DNA from: Saussurea involucrata
Lineage: Eukaryota > Streptophyta > Magnoliopsida > Asterales > Asteraceae
Direction of reading: 5' to 3'
NCBI GenBank assembly: GCA_033807775.1
Contig: CM066327.1
Location: 74,034,795 to 74,098,794, forward strand
Length of the DNA: 64,000 nt
Shown here: positions 32,809 through 45,187 of the stretch, piece after piece
How the letters are laid out: each line of letters begins with the position of its first letter
Position numbering within the stretch: position 1 is the first letter of the stretch
Translations under genes and position numbers: made by a program
Notes under the pieces: model-generated
Seen by the model: the letters and a program-made list of their open reading frames with translations, nothing else
Told to the model about the DNA's origin: nothing
Database searches by the model: none

Positions 32809-33459
32809 TAGGCATGGGAATGGGGCGTGGACCTCAATCCCCATCCCCATCCCCGATCCTCATCTTCATCCCCGTCCCCGTCCCCGCCGGTGAATATGAT
32901 CATATCCCCATCCCCACCAGGGAACGGGGATCCCCAACGGGGAAACGGGGTTTTTTCCCCGAGCGTAAAAAAATTATTTTAATACAATTTTTTTTATTCT
33001 AATACAAAAAAAATTACAACATCATATTCAAAACCATATCGAGTTAACATCAAAAGATATCAACCTAATTCAAAAAAAAAGTTAACATCACACGTACCTA
33101 AACATATCGAGTAATATCCAAAACCATATTGAGTAATTATATATTGATTTGACGTCCAAAATACATACTAACATCCAAAAAATAACAATTTTATATTATA
33201 AACCTAGTTAGAAAATAGGAAATTATGAATCACCGATTTAGTTTACATATATAATATATATTTAATTTATTAATTTAAATATATAGCGGGGACGCGGTGG
33301 GGCGGGGAGTGCCATACCCGTCCCTGTTCCCGTCCCCATCCCCGGTTTGAGACAAACGGGGATCCCCGTCCCCATTCCCGGTTTAGCGGGGAATCCCCAT
33401 CCCCTATCGGGGCGGGTGGATCGGGTTCCCCGACGGGTTGGAGCCCATTATCATGCCTA
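32809..33459. mobile_element. Non-autonomous hAT element, 651 bp, perfect 8-bp TSD
   Basis: The ends are TAGGCATGGGAATGGG and, in reverse complement, TAGGCATGATAATGGG. The TSD TCCGGATT is at 32801-32808 and 33460-33467. GC-rich subterminal blocks of CCCCATCCCC/GGGGATGGGG flank an AT-rich centre. It has no transposase ORF. Confidence 0.92.
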
Positions 33460-33479
33460 TCCGGATTAAGTTACTAAAA

Positions 33480-33775
33480 CTTGAGAACTCGTCTTTGGTT
33501 CTTATCGTATGTTATTTTGAAACGGTTATGTCCCTCCTCGTAACGACCGTTAACTTTTTTTGTTAAGTCCAGTTAAATAAAGGGCAATTTAGTCATTTTA
33601 AATCTAGGTAGGTATGATCTAAAAACCAATATTTATCTGAGTGCTGTGAATTAACATAAAAAAATGAAGATGACTAAAATACCCCTTATCTAACTGGACT
33701 TAACAGAAAAAGTTAACGGGAATTAGGAGGAGGGACCAAAACCGTTACGGAATGACACTATTTCAAATGCTTTTG
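33480..33775. mobile_element. Foldback MITE with long inverted arms
   Basis: The left arm, about 33516-33600 (AACGGTTATGTCCCTCCTCG), pairs with the right arm, about 33655-33737 (in reverse complement AACGGTTTTGGTCCCTCCTC). Both arms include TTAAGTCCAGTTA. Outer boundaries are uncertain and no TSD was fixed. Confidence 0.72.
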
Positions 33776-33879
33776 GTTGATATTTAATTGTTGCATTTTG
33801 GATATTGAATGAAAAATCGGGCATGTTTTGTACATGAAATTCTGAGTTTGTTATTTTTTCTAAATAAAAAAACCGGCGA

Positions 33880-34220
33880 ATAATCCGTCGTTATAATTTA
33901 TATTTAATTTATATTTAATTTATATTTAATTTATATTCTTTATGCGAAATAAAAACCTTTGGTGATCCGTCGGTGATAGGATCCATCGGTGATAGGATCC
34001 ATCGGTGATCCATTCGTGAGATGTGACGTCGGTGATCCGTTAGTGAAACGTGTCGTCGGTGATCCGTCAGTAACACTTGTGGTCAGTGGTCTGTCGATAA
34101 TATCCGTATGTGATACTTTCGCCTACGACATTTTATCCGACCACCTTTCACCAATGGATCACCGATGGATACACCCTTTTATTGACGAATTTCCTAACGG
34201 CATAATCCGTCGAAGATTCC
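33880..34220 (+). repeat. CACTA right subterminal repeats
   Basis: At least ten variants of CGGTGATCCGTC or CGGTGATAGGATCCAT, in the position expected for transposase-binding repeats. TTTATATTTAA tandem units precede them at 33896-33936. Confidence 0.8.
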
Positions 34221-34236
34221 CTTATGTTTTGTAGTG
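34219..34236 (-). repeat. Right terminal inverted repeat of CACTA element
   Basis: The minus strand reads CACTACAAAACATAAGGG, matching the left end over its first nine bases and most of the rest. Confidence 0.8.
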
Positions 34237-34695
34237 TTTCACATGATCCTTCGCCTTAAGCATATTTAAAAAGTAATTGTGTGTGTGTGTGTAAAAGAGT
34301 TAAACTGAGAAGGGTAAGAAGGGTAAGAAGGGATATGGACCCTTGAGCACTTTTTTTCTCAAATCCAATCATAAATCACGCTTGATATGGGAAAAGGGTA
34401 GTTATAAACCCTTAGATTAATTGATAGGGACAATAATCTTTACCCCTTGAGTTGAGATGTATTGCAATAGAATATATATATATATAAAAGCAAAAAAAGG
34501 AAAGGTACATATATACGATCAATCAAAACATATCTAATCCCTAATTTACAGAACCACTATAATCTTTTTCTGATCGGGGTGATTATCGCCAATACCCCCC
34601 CCCCCCCCCCCCCCCCCCCCGTTAAGCAAAGTGTGGGGTGAGGTTTAAAACAAAGCTTGGTACGGAAAAAATTCAAAGAGGGGACAAGGTAGGCA
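34237..34695. other. Non-coding flank with poly-C tract
   Basis: I see no gene. A GAAGGGTAA tandem lies near 34305-34332 and a run of 26 C at 34595-34620. Given the copia fragment to its right, this may hold that element's expanded polypurine tract and 3' LTR, but the LTR ends cannot be fixed. Confidence 0.4.
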
Positions 34696-35159
34696 AGGTG
34701 AAGGTGTAATGGAAAAAATTGTGTAGCAAGTTTTCCGACACAAGTTCCCGAACAAAATGATAATCGATGTCGACGTGCTTACCACGCTTCTGAGGTACCA
34801 GTTTTAGTAATATGTCGATGTTTACGTTCGAACCTTCTATTTTGTGAAGGTGTGTATAGACAAAAAAACATTATGATAAGTCTCATTTCTGTGAAATAAC
34901 TCTTGCACCCGATTATTTAAAAAAAATGCGGCAATTGCTTTGAAAAATCTTAATATTGCTAGTAAATTGAGTTTTCACAAAGGTAGTAAATTGAACAAAA
35001 ATTTCATAAAACTCAGATTTAGTACGCATTGGATAAAGCCAAGTGACTCTAGAAAAATCATCAACAAACATGGCGTAATAACGATAACCGTCAGATGATG
35101 TCGGTCCCCATAAGTCATAATGCACTAAATCCAAAACATGAGATGGCCGTTTTTCATTC
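34696..35159 (-). pseudogene. Old copia fragment: integrase N-part joined to RNase H end
   Basis: From 35159 leftwards the frame reads EKRPSHVLDLVHYDLWGP, then FVDDFSRVTWLYPM (copia integrase core start with the first catalytic Asp region), and stops at 34913. After about 80 bp comes KRGKHVDIDYHFVREL, the end of copia RNase H. Most of integrase and all of RT are missing, so this is an internally deleted old element. Its upstream part lies at 49032-49085, across the inserted element 35160-49031. Confidence 0.75.
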
Positions 35160-35400
35160 TGTGGATCCCAGTAACAGTGCAATATCAATAATCAACCAAT
35201 GAAACCATAGATTTGCCACAAAACCTGGTCATATGATTGTATTGAATAGAGAGTAAAAACGCGTTTAGCTTACAGAGGCGTATTGCTATAATGAGATTGA
35301 TTAACCCTAATCAGGGATTAGCTCTAAACTATTTATACGTCAAAGAGGTATTTACAATATTAATCCCTCAAATTTAATACAATAGATTTAAACCCCAACA
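35160..35400 (-). repeat. 3' LTR of second copia element (241 bp)
   Basis: Plus strand TGTGGATCCC...AACCCCAACA; the PPT ATCTCCCCCTTT (plus) follows at 35401. Confidence 0.92.
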
Positions 35401-35424
35401 ATCTCCCCCTTTGGATTAAAGTTG

Positions 35425-38400
35425 TCATAGATGCCAATCTGAAACGTATCGTCTTCTAATTGCGAACGTGACTTCGAACCTTCTTAAATCGCGTCTGTAC
35501 TCAATTCTTTCAGATACCAGCTCTAGTGCTTCAAGTACGAGTTTGTTGTACTTTGGCTTTATGGTCTTTACTCCTTTGTCATATCGAGCAAGCTTGGATC
35601 GCAGTTTGTCTCGAAGCAGCATCAGTGTACCATCACAATATCGGGCAATTTGGTTGAATCTCAGGAAGTGCATTTCACCTTTACCATTTTTGTAAGTCAT
35701 GCCGAATTCAGGAATTTCAAACAGTGTGTCGGCAGGTACATTCTCGATGTTGGGAAGACTTTGATCTGGTTTAGTAGGTTGATTTTTGGGTAATTGCTTT
35801 CAATTCCCATTTGGATGTCTTCGACTTAAGATAGCGTATTGCACTTTTCATGTAACGCTTTACAACTTCTAATGCACCGAAGAATTCACGGGGGCGAATG
35901 GTTCTGGTCTTCATATGTCTTAGCAAAAACTGGAGATCTTGCAGTTCCATGTTCTCAAAATCTGCTTCGGTGAACTCTAGTCATTGCCATCATCTCTAGT
36001 CGATTTGAAGATCGGAAACCATACTCTGAGTAGACGTTTGGATTGGATCTCTTTGACGGTTTTGATCTTGTACTTTGTTCTAACAGAACCGATTGGTTTG
36101 CCTTTTATCTTTCGCATGTTTATGTACTCAATTTGTTCCTATTTTTCTGTCATGAATTCAATACCGCACAGAGCAACCGGGTTGTACTAAGTATCCAGTG
36201 GGTGAAAATCTTCTTCTGTGATTCTTCCAGTAATGGGGTGAGAATGATTACCCTTTCCCATTTTAAAGGTGGATCCGGTTGAGCATTAGAGGCTTTAAAA
36301 GATGGGGGTTCTGATTGAGCTCGGTTAGATCCTTCTGTCGTGTAGTTTAGCAATGGGATATGCATTGAATGTAGTTCTAAAGGCGGATAATCCTGCAAGG
36401 TTTGATCAAATACGAGGTCGTATGAATTCTTCATCATCGAATGCGCATAGATCATTCACTCGGGTTTGTATCGCGACTAGAGCGCGTTCAGTGATCGCCC
36501 GTTCAACTGTTGGATTTATTTCTGATTCGAGATCGATGAGAGCCCATTCATCCGCTTCATCAAATGTCCATCTATCACTTTCCTCGGGCTTTTCAACCGT
36601 TAGATTAACATCATTAGGAATGGTGGATTCTTTATCTGGTGATTCTAAATCCATGTCCTGCTCCATATGTTGTTTTGAGCTCTGTGTGATAATTGCAGTG
36701 TTGGTTGGAGCTTCAGTGACTGATTCAGCATTTACAGTTTATGGAGCTGATGTGCTCTGGCGCTTGTCCCCCTCATGTTGATCAGGATCCACCTGGTCAT
36801 TATGTCTTCGCTTTACCCCCTGTGCTTGAACCTTGAATGTGTTCTCAAGATTGGCAACTCGGTCAGAAAGTCTAGCTAGTGTTTGCTGCACAGACTGAGG
36901 AGATGTGTTCAAACGGTCAAGTTTGGTGTCTATATGGGATTGGTAGGATTGGAAGGCTTGGAGTGTGATGTGTTGGATATTTTCGGGTTGAGCGGGTTCG
37001 ACCTGAGATCTGAGAAGACCTAAGAGGTCAGCTTCAGTTGAGGTGTCGATGCTTACTTGGGACACTAGTCTGTCCAGGAGTAGGGCTTTCAAATCGTCTA
37101 TGGTCATTTCGGTTGTGTTTGGTTGAGGTTGAGGTGGTGGAGGTGGTGTTTGTGTATCGGTTTCAGGCTCAGTCATAACACCTTTACCTTTAATCAAATA
37201 CTTGAATGCGTCCATCTCTTTCCTCATCTCCTTCGTCATTTCATCTTAGACATCCTTTAAGGCGTCGTCCAGGTACTCCTTGGAAACAAATTCCGGAAAG
37301 GTAATGCCTGGATCACTTAGAGGACCAGTTATAGTAACAGCTATTGAGTCAATAGCTGTGCTGCCTACGTTCACAACTGGTAAGATGGTGATTGTGGTAG
37401 GACTTCCAACCAATCCTCGTAATCCACTAAGAGGCAGAGTTACTGTGGTTGTTCCGGTTAGGTCACTAAGAATCCCAACAGTAGCCGATGAAGGTTGTTG
37501 TATCCTAGGCAAAGAAAATATATTAGCAAGCGGCTCTAGACTCCATTGTGCATCGAAAGAAGTTGAGGATTGGGGCAGGTGTCCCCTTGTTTCAATACCA
37601 GAACTCACCAAGTGAGAGACCGGTAGATTTTGTGCTAAGTCCCCGTGCAGAAGTGAAACATACATCTGTTGAGAGATGCCTGGGTGGTTAGGAGGGTTGT
37701 GCACTTGCGTGGCTAGGTCTACGACGACTTCTTCAATACCCTGTCCCAACAAATGAGACGGAGTAGTAGATGTCGCTACTTGGTCGACTCGGGTATGGGG
37801 AAGGAAAACAAGAGGTTGTCGCCTTATCACACTCGACCTCTCATTGTTTTTTTAATCTCCATTCCCCCACTCTCACAGTTTCTGTATTTTCGACCGTAAC
37901 TCCCTCCGCTCTCCTTATCCCTCCAGAATTGGGCAAAGGGTCGGAATTGGTAGAGGGTTTGGTTGAGGTAGAAGGAGTATCATCAACAGGTGTAGGGCGA
38001 CCACCGATGCAAGGTGGAATGAATCTGAGTCGTTGTTGACGCTCGACATCGAAGTCAGTGATTTTAGATGACGAGGATGATGCTTGGTGAAGAGGTGAGT
38101 TGCCTTCGCTTTCGTCTGAGTCTTCATCTCTTAGTAAGAGAGGGTCGTTGACTACTGGAACCTCGTGTAATGAGGATGCATGCTCAGTAGTCTTGATGTG
38201 TGTAGCTCTGCTTGTAGAGGTCGTAGAGATACAAGTTGGAATGGGTCGGGATCGTCGGCTAGTACTAGCTTGCATGTCCACAGCACCACCCATGGAAGAC
38301 CCCCTTCCCTGATTTTCTCTCGGCGCACCCCATCCGGGAGTCCCAACTCTCCGGACTCTCCCTCCTCTAGTTCTAGGACACCCACGTCTCTCGGTTCGCG

Positions 38401-39365
38401 CTCCCCAGGAGGTGCTTTCGGTTTTAGCCGGACCATAGGAGCGGCTAAGTTTTGCTCATTCCTATACTCTATCACGCTCGGTGTTGTGGGACTTGCATAT
38501 GCTAGTAGGGCTTCAGATAGGTGCATAGGAATAATATCGGGTATAACATTGCGGATGACCAAGTAGTGTAGACTGAAGGGTGAACATACCTCATGCATTG
38601 AGCGTCTTGGGATGGAAAGGTTCTGGTCCATATTTTAGCGAATAGCGAGTTGGAGGAAGCGCATGAATGGCACGAAGGTTGGCCTCCTCGAGCCGTCTTT
38701 GTCACGTACATTTTAGACCAGTTCGTTCGACAATAGACCAACATAGTCGACATGATGGTTGAAGGCGACACCATGGAAGATCTGAAAGAAATTTGCGCTG
38801 CATTAGTCTATTCCCCGCAACTTGGATAATAGACAACGATGTAGTATGGTGAACAAGAAGTACCACAGTGGCATCAGATATTTCCGATCAAAGGGCGACG
38901 GGTGATTTTGTAATCGGGAGTAGCCAATGGAATGGACGTCCGCACACATGGTTGAGTCGGTAACCGGTGGATCATAATGTGTTCGTCCATTGGCAGTAGC
39001 GGCTGGAAGACGAAGTAATTGACGAAAGTTGTCTTGTGTCAGAACCAGCGGCGTGGTGTCGAGTCTCGCTTCAAGTCTTGTAGCATCGCCCTCAATGACA
39101 AGGAGGATAGTGTACCACACTTGTTGCAGATACAGTTTTGGTACCTCTATAGTGGTAGTGAGTACATAGTGTAGAGGGTGTCCTTGGAGTATCGCTACTA
39201 TCACACGATGTTAACAACAAAAATCTAGGACATCCAAGTGGTAGTTGTTGCCTCAATAGGTAAATGGTGAGCCGGAAGGACGAGAGCGTCATCAGCAGCT
39301 TGATTAATTTGATGATCGGGATTCTCGTCACCATGATTTGGAGAATGGTGTTGTTTGTCTGCCAT
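35425..39365 (-). pseudogene. env-like gene of second copia element
   Basis: The probable start is the ATG at 39365, eight bases after a splice-acceptor match (TATTTTCAG ending at 39374). The first segment is Asn/His/Asp-rich. A shift then leads to a region (39204-38803) with VPKLYLQQVWYT and FRQLLRLPAAT, the core also seen in the env-like gene of the first copia (SFLSQFWYTARR, RRALNLPAAT). Further fragments to 36739 are Ser/Pro-rich, followed by a coiled-coil segment (37100-36830, DRLNTSPQSVQQTL) and a basic, charged C-terminus ending at 35425 (DLRRFEVTFAIRRR). At least five stops or shifts break it. No membrane anchor is evident. It is homologous in layout to the env-like gene at 18454-23985. 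Confidence 0.65.
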
Positions 39366-39399
39366 TTGTGTACCTGAAAATACAGAATATTAGCTAAGT

Positions 39400-40165
39400 C
39401 CGTTGAAAAGTTGGCAGCTTACCCGATGGATCTGACTCGGTGGATATGGAGCATTTGGCACATGAGATCGAAGATTGGTTCCCGGATAAGATTGGTAAAC
39501 ATTTGAAGTGACCGGGAACAAGGGTAATCCGAAAAATGGTATGAGGCAGTGTAGGTAACCGGATAGGCAAAGTATCCGGATGGTGATGGTTGCCGGATAA
39601 GTATGGTTTCCGGATAGGGTAAGTGTCTGGATAAGGTATTTCCCGAAAAGTGTGTCCATCTGGAAAGTTATAGGATGCGAAAAGTGGGACATATCCGGAA
39701 AGTAAACTCATCCGGAAAGTGATTGTATCCGGAAAGGTATCCGGACGAGAGTCCATCCGAAAAGTTGAGTTCATCTGGAAGGTTTCCTATCCGGAAACTA
39801 TGGTCTCATCCGAAAGGTATTCGGGTGAAGTCGATCGGATAATCGAGTGATGCATTTGTGATATACGTGTGATTTTTGTGCGATGATGTGTGGAATCGAA
39901 AAACTATTTGAAATCGAACATACCTGATGAAATCGTGGGAAGAATCGAGTGATCGTGTGCGAAGTACAAGGGTTTTGGAGAGGTTTATCGAGAGAGTTTA
40001 AGTGAGAGAGAAAGTATCCAGAGTGGAAGTGACCGCATAAGGGTTTACGGGATATTTATACTTAGAGAAGTTTCCGGATGGTATCCAGATGGTTTGTCCG
40101 AAAAGTATCGTATCCGGAGTGGGTATCCGGATGGTCGTCCGGAAAGATAACATCCAGATTTTTGG
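39400..40165 (-). repeat. CCGG-rich short repeat array upstream of env-like gene
   Basis: Many TCCGGAAAGT, TCCGGATGG and TCCGGATAAG variants (plus strand) in spacing of 10-25 bp, densest at 39590-39800 and 40070-40145. The same kind of array lies in this element's gag leader and in the nested gypsy LTR. Confidence 0.85.
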
Positions 40166-40227
40166 AAATTTTTGGAGAAAAAAGAGATGTGAACCACACT
40201 TTTTCAAAATTAAACAACTTATCCACT

Positions 40228-40535
40228 CCCCCTCAAATGATGAAGACATTGACGGAAAAAGCTTTATCTCTCACCCCCCCCCCCCCCCCCCCCTCGACTT
40301 GTGCACACAAATTTGAAGAAAACTGGCACATAATGACACATAGTACTTTTGACCAATTAAAACCTTGTGTCACTCCCCCTCGATTTGTGCAAAAATACTT
40401 TGATTAACAAAATTGAGCTCAACTTGACTATGTGGCACACACAAAAAACTTTTAAACGAAGAAAAACTTGTGCCACTCCCCCTCAAATTGTGAACAAATT
40501 GAACTTACTCAAATCCATGTTTGTGCTCCCCCTGA
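40228..40535 (-). repeat. Repeated polypurine-tract-like motifs between RNase H and env
   Basis: CTCCCCCT (minus AGGGGGAG) occurs at about 40228, 40372, 40476 and 40530, and a run of about 20 C lies at 40274-40293. They resemble this element's own PPT next to the 3' LTR. Multiple PPT copies are, as I recall, a described feature of Sireviruses. Confidence 0.7.
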
Positions 40536-40801
40536 ACACATGAACAAACTATCAAACGTACGGGTATCAATTAAAGGAAGTAACTAAAAGAAGACACGAT
40601 AAAGGTCACAAGCAGAAGTACGAAAAAGGAAACAAATGAAATCTAACTTATTAATACAGAAGTTTAAAGTATAATGAGGGCAGTACAAGTAGGATGCAAT
40701 AACGAAGGAGTGTGGACTTGATCATCCAAAGATTAAACACAGGATGATTAAGTGACAGTCCTACTTTATTGAATAGAAATTGTACTGAACTCATAGACAA
40801 T

Positions 40802-42300
40802 TCAAACTTTCAGATTTAGCATACCTAGCTTGGACACTAGATAATGAAGGCGTTTTTCGTACAATGCTTTGTTGAATAGGTCTGCTATCTGATGCTCTGT
40901 ATTAACAAAGCAGAGTTCGATCGTACCTCTTTCGACGTGATTCTTTATGAAGTGATACCGAACATCGATGTGCTTCGTCTTTATATGTTGTACTGGATTG
41001 CTTGATATAGCAATTACGCTCTTCGAGTAGGGATCTTGGAGTAGGTGAATCCATAGTCCTTGAGCTGGGTGCGCATCCAAATCACCTGTGAGTAGCAACT
41101 GACGGCAACGACATATTCCGCCTCGGCTGTAGAGGTAGATACGCAGTTTTGCTTCTTCGAAGCCTAGCTAACTAGTCGATCTCCCAAAAACTGCACATGG
41201 CCCGACGTGCTCTACCGGTCCAACATGCTACCGGCATGGCCAGCATGTGAGTACGCTGTCAATTCAACCCAGTCTCTTTAGGGTACCACAAATCAAGATC
41301 AACACTACCTTTTAAGTATCTAAAAATACGTTTAACAACAATTAAATGAGACTCCTTAGGTTTTGATTGAAATCTTGCATACAAAAATGTTGAAAACATA
41401 ATATCAGACATACTTGTCGTCAAGTACATCAGGGAACCGATCATTCCTCTATAGGTCTTGGCATCCACATCCTTTCACTGGGATTAGTGTGTAACCTAGT
41501 ACCAATAGACATGGGTGTTTTCATGGGTGCAAAGTTTTCCATCTGGTATTTCCGAAGAATATCCCAAATGTAGTTAGACTGATTGATGGTATCCCGATCG
41601 ACAATTGTTTAACTTGTAAACCAAGGAAAAAATTCATCTGTCCCATCCTACTCATTTGAAAATGCTTACCCATTAGGAATGAAAAGTTTTGACAGTACTT
41701 AGCGTTTGATGAGCCAAAAATTATGTCATCGATACAAACTTGTACAAGAATGATATCATTCTTTTCCTTTATAATAAATAAGGTGGTATCAATTTTACCT
41801 TTGGAAAATCCAGCATTTGTTAAGAAAGTTGAGAGAGCGTCATACCAGGCTCATGGTGTTTGCTTAAGACCATACAAGGCCTTGTCTAGGATGTAGACGT
41901 GATGAGGTTTAACATCATCCACGAAGACTTCTAGTTGCGATAGACAAACCTTTTCCTTAAGTCCGCCGTTGAGAAAAGCAATATTCACGTCCATCTAGAA
42001 CACCGTGAAGTTCTTGTGTGCGGCGTAAGCGAGGAACCTCCTTATTGCTTCGATGCGGGGAACCGGTGTGAATGTCTCGTCATAGTCAATTACCTCCTGT
42101 TGGCGATATCCTTTGGAGACCAAGCGTTCCTTCTTCCGAACCACGATTCCGTCTTCATCTTTTTTGTTCTTGAAGATCCACTTTGTGTCGATCATCGTGT
42201 TGTTCTTCAGTCATGGGACTAGTCGTCGAACTTTGAGGCTCTCAAATTGATTGAGTTGCTCTTGCATGGTGATCAACCATTTGGTATCGTCTAGGGCCTC
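40802..42300 (-). pseudogene. copia RT-RNase H of second element (frameshifts and stops)
   Basis: RT begins with IDTKWIFKNKKDEDG and RLVSKGYRQQEVIDY (42195-41995). It continues through broken frames with LYGLKQTP, then VCIDDIIFGS, the YVDD-box equivalent with both Asp residues but Cys-Ile in place of Tyr-Val (about 41740). It resumes with MIGSLMYLTTSMSDI and [11 protein letters not shown] (41468-41259). RNase H fragments follow to 40802, with HIDVRYHFIKNHV, HQIADLFNKAL and SKLGMLNLKV. The RT core is present here, unlike in the first copia, but no product could be made. Confidence 0.85.
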
Positions 42301-42536
42301 CGAGACGCTTAGTGGTTCTATGTGACTCAGAAAAGATGAAAACAGGCACTCGTTGCCAGAAGCAACTCTTGTTTGAATAGGTGTAGAGGGATCACCTATA
42401 ATCTGGTGAAGGGGTTAAGCTCTTGTCCACTTGGTGGTGTATGGAAGCGGTTGATTGGTGCGATGAGAGTTGTTTGGATCCATATAGCCACTTGGGGGTA
42501 GATTTTGAACCGCTTCAAGTGATGATGGCTTATTGA

Positions 42537-44252
42537 TCAGTGTTTGTACTGAAATCGGAGTGGGTGTGGAAGCGGTTGACTAGGGTAACCTCCGGTGTTT
42601 CTTCCGGGTGTTCTTCCCATGTGTTGGAAGGATGGCCCGTACGTGTCGTCAGCGGTTTTAGATGTATCATCACTTGAGCTCGGTGAGTCTTGGTCAGTTG
42701 AGGGAGAGGATGGAGGTGATGTGGAGTTGTTCGTCATCGATGGACCCGTAAGAGTTGTTGAATACTCAATGTGGGCAGCTCCATTCCTGTTCACAATAGC
42801 ATTTGTATTAATCTGACCAAAGAATTCATCATAGAAATGTTCAGAAAGTAAATCCAAATCATAAATATGAGTCTTTGACGTAGAAGCATGATTTGGATTC
42901 ACTGGAGTTCGTGTAGATCTTGAACGACTTTGTTCATAAGCTAGCATACCAGTTAAAGCGGGTTCTGAACTGATTTGTTCAGAAACCAAGTCCGCCACTT
43001 CGTCAAAGGTCACATGTACACTCTCGATGACAGTCTTGGTGCATTTGTTAAAGACGCGAAACGCCTTTGCTTGGGTTGAATAGCCGATGAAGACTCCTTC
43101 CTCCGCCTTGGGGCTGTATTTGCCAAGATCATCCTTGTCATTCAGAACAAAACAAGTGCATCCGAACGCATAAAAGTATTTGATATTCGGAACACAATTC
43201 TTGATAATCTCGTATGGTGTCTTATTGAACCGCTTGTTAATGATGGAGCGGTTTTGAGTGTAGCAGGCGGTTGCAACTGCCTCGGCCCATAGGAATAGCG
43301 GTAGCTTTGACTGTGTGAGCATCGTTCTAGCGGCTTCCACAAGAGTACGGTTGCGTCTATCTACGACTCCGTTCTGCTGAGGAGTTCGTGCGGCTGAGAA
43401 GGTGCGGGTGATACCTACAAAGTCTAGGTAGTCACCCAACGTGCGGTTCTTGAACTTGGTGTCGTTGTCTATCCTGATGGTCTGAACTAGTTGTTGGAGG
43501 TTAACTTGAAGACTTTTTAGATGTTAGATGATCAGCTCAGGGGTCTCATCCTTAGAACGAAAGAATTTGACCCATGTGTATCTTGAAAAGTCGTCCACCA
43601 TGACTAGGACATATTTCTTGTGATTGATGCTCTGAACACGCATCGGGCCACAGAGATCTATGTGAATGAGCTCTAGTGACCTTGACGTGCTTGGAGCAGC
43701 CTTCGGTTTGTGTGATGCACGCTTCATCTTACCCATCTCTCATGCATCACATAGGTGTTCTTTCTCAAACTTCAGATATGGCATGCCCTGCACGTGTCCG
43801 CCTAGCACCAACTTATTGATGTTCTTGAAATTCAGGTGCGAGAGTCTATGATGCCATATCCAATTTTGTTGCGTTGTGGCCTTGGACATCAAAAAAACTG
43901 CCTTGTCCGTCCTTAGAGAGGAGAGGTCTATCGTGTAGAGGTTGGTTTTCCGCGTCCCATCTAGCAGCTCCTTCCCTTCTTCGTTTCGGATGTTTCACCG
44001 CTTGGCTTTATAGTTGACCGCCAAGTCCTTGTCGAAGAACTGACCGATGCTGAAAAGATTGTGGCCTAGACCCTCCATGTATGATACCTTCTTGATTATG
44101 AGGTTGTCTTGAACGATGTCTCTGTATCCCAGTATCAGAGAGAAGTGATTGTTCCCAAATCTCACGTCTCCGCAGTATTTAACGGTGAAGTTCGTGAGAA
44201 GCTCCTTCCTACCGGTCATGTGCTTGGAGCAGCCAGAATCTAAATACCACAC
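42537..44252 (-). pseudogene. copia protease-integrase of second element; catalytic Glu replaced
   Basis: The protease motif WYLDSGCSKHMTG opens 44252-43995, then the frame is lost. Integrase resumes at 43736 with HIDLCGP (first Asp) and FSRYTWVKFF, stops near 43524, and continues from 43439 with DYLDFVGITRTF. The second acidic motif reads RIDNDTKF where RSDNGTEF is usual; its Asp is kept. The third reads GVVDRRNRTL, so the catalytic Glu is Asp. The C-terminal integrase domain (KYSPKAEEGVFIGYS) is intact. The 42537-42800 tail is Ser/Thr/Pro-rich linker towards RT. Confidence 0.85.
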
Positions 44253-45187
44253 ATGACCGGTCTGAAAAAATAATTAAGCAGATTTAGGTACCAATTTGAA
44301 AATGGGTCATGGGGGTTAGATGTAGCACATGTCTTATGCACCCATTTTGAAGTGGGTTTTTGTTTAGGAGAATTAAAGACATGATAAGTACCAAACCAAT
44401 CAGATGCATATTCACGATCGACAAATCATTCAATCCACACGTAGAATAACAAACACAGTCATGAGATAATTGAAGTAATTGCTGAATGGGGAATAGGGTA
44501 TGACAACCCTCACTATTTGAAAAGAATCTTATCCGAGGTGAATTGAATAAATCCTCAAAGGAAGCAAAACATTTTGTTCAACCAAAGTACTTGAATCAAA
44601 AACATCTTGATCATTATAGTCTTTCCTAGAATGCAAAACATAATTAAATGAAAGTGTCTTCAATGAGTTTTCTTTAGACTCTTTCGCTATCCACTTTTGT
44701 TTGGCGCACTTGTTTCGACCGTTTTTATCTGAAATATCATTAAAGTCAAAGTTAGAAGAACTGGAGTAGTAAGAATGTCTTTTGTTTGAGCTACCGGTTT
44801 TTTCCCATTTCTGTGAACTTCTTTTTAGATTTAGACTTAGATTTAGAAACTTCGTTCACAGAAGGGTTTTGAGGGGCAGATGTGAAACATTCACCCTTGT
44901 AAAAATTGACCAGTGGCTCATGAGTTTGATCAACAAAATCAACATGACTAGGAAGTTTTGACGCAAAATAAACTTATTAAACTCATCATCTGAACATACG
45001 TTGGAGTTCATGACGGTTGAAAAATCCATTCCTCGTCAGATAGGATATTATCAATTATGGGAGTTGGGAAACTGGATGGACTTTTGTTTTTTCAAAGAAT
45101 CGTTGGCGGAAGCATTTTAGAAATCGGATAGAGATCCTTTTTGAAAAACTCTAGTTCAGGTCATTTTCCTTTATCATAAATAGTTGG

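Larger units (their letters stand above)
10396..34236. mobile_element. CACTA (CMC/EnSpm) element, non-autonomous, split by nested insertions
   Basis: The left end is CACTACAAGACAAATGG at 10396 and the right end is the reverse complement of CACTACAAAACATAAGG at 34236. Flanking trinucleotides are TCT and TTT, a possible 3-bp TSD with one change. Both ends carry the subterminal repeats typical of CACTA elements, built from CGGTGATCCGTC-like units (10420-10530, 31613-31650, 31760-31810 and 33880-34220). Removing the gypsy nest, the hAT element and the MITE leaves about 1.8 kb with no transposase, so it depended on another element in trans. Confidence 0.82.

Noticed and set aside
33989..34234. ORF of 81 codons at the right end of the CACTA element
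   Set aside because: It is a reading of the subterminal CGGTGATCC repeats and terminal inverted repeat.
37280..38566. Plus-strand ORFs of 111-128 codons
   Set aside because: Antisense to the Ser/Pro-rich env-like region of the second copia element.
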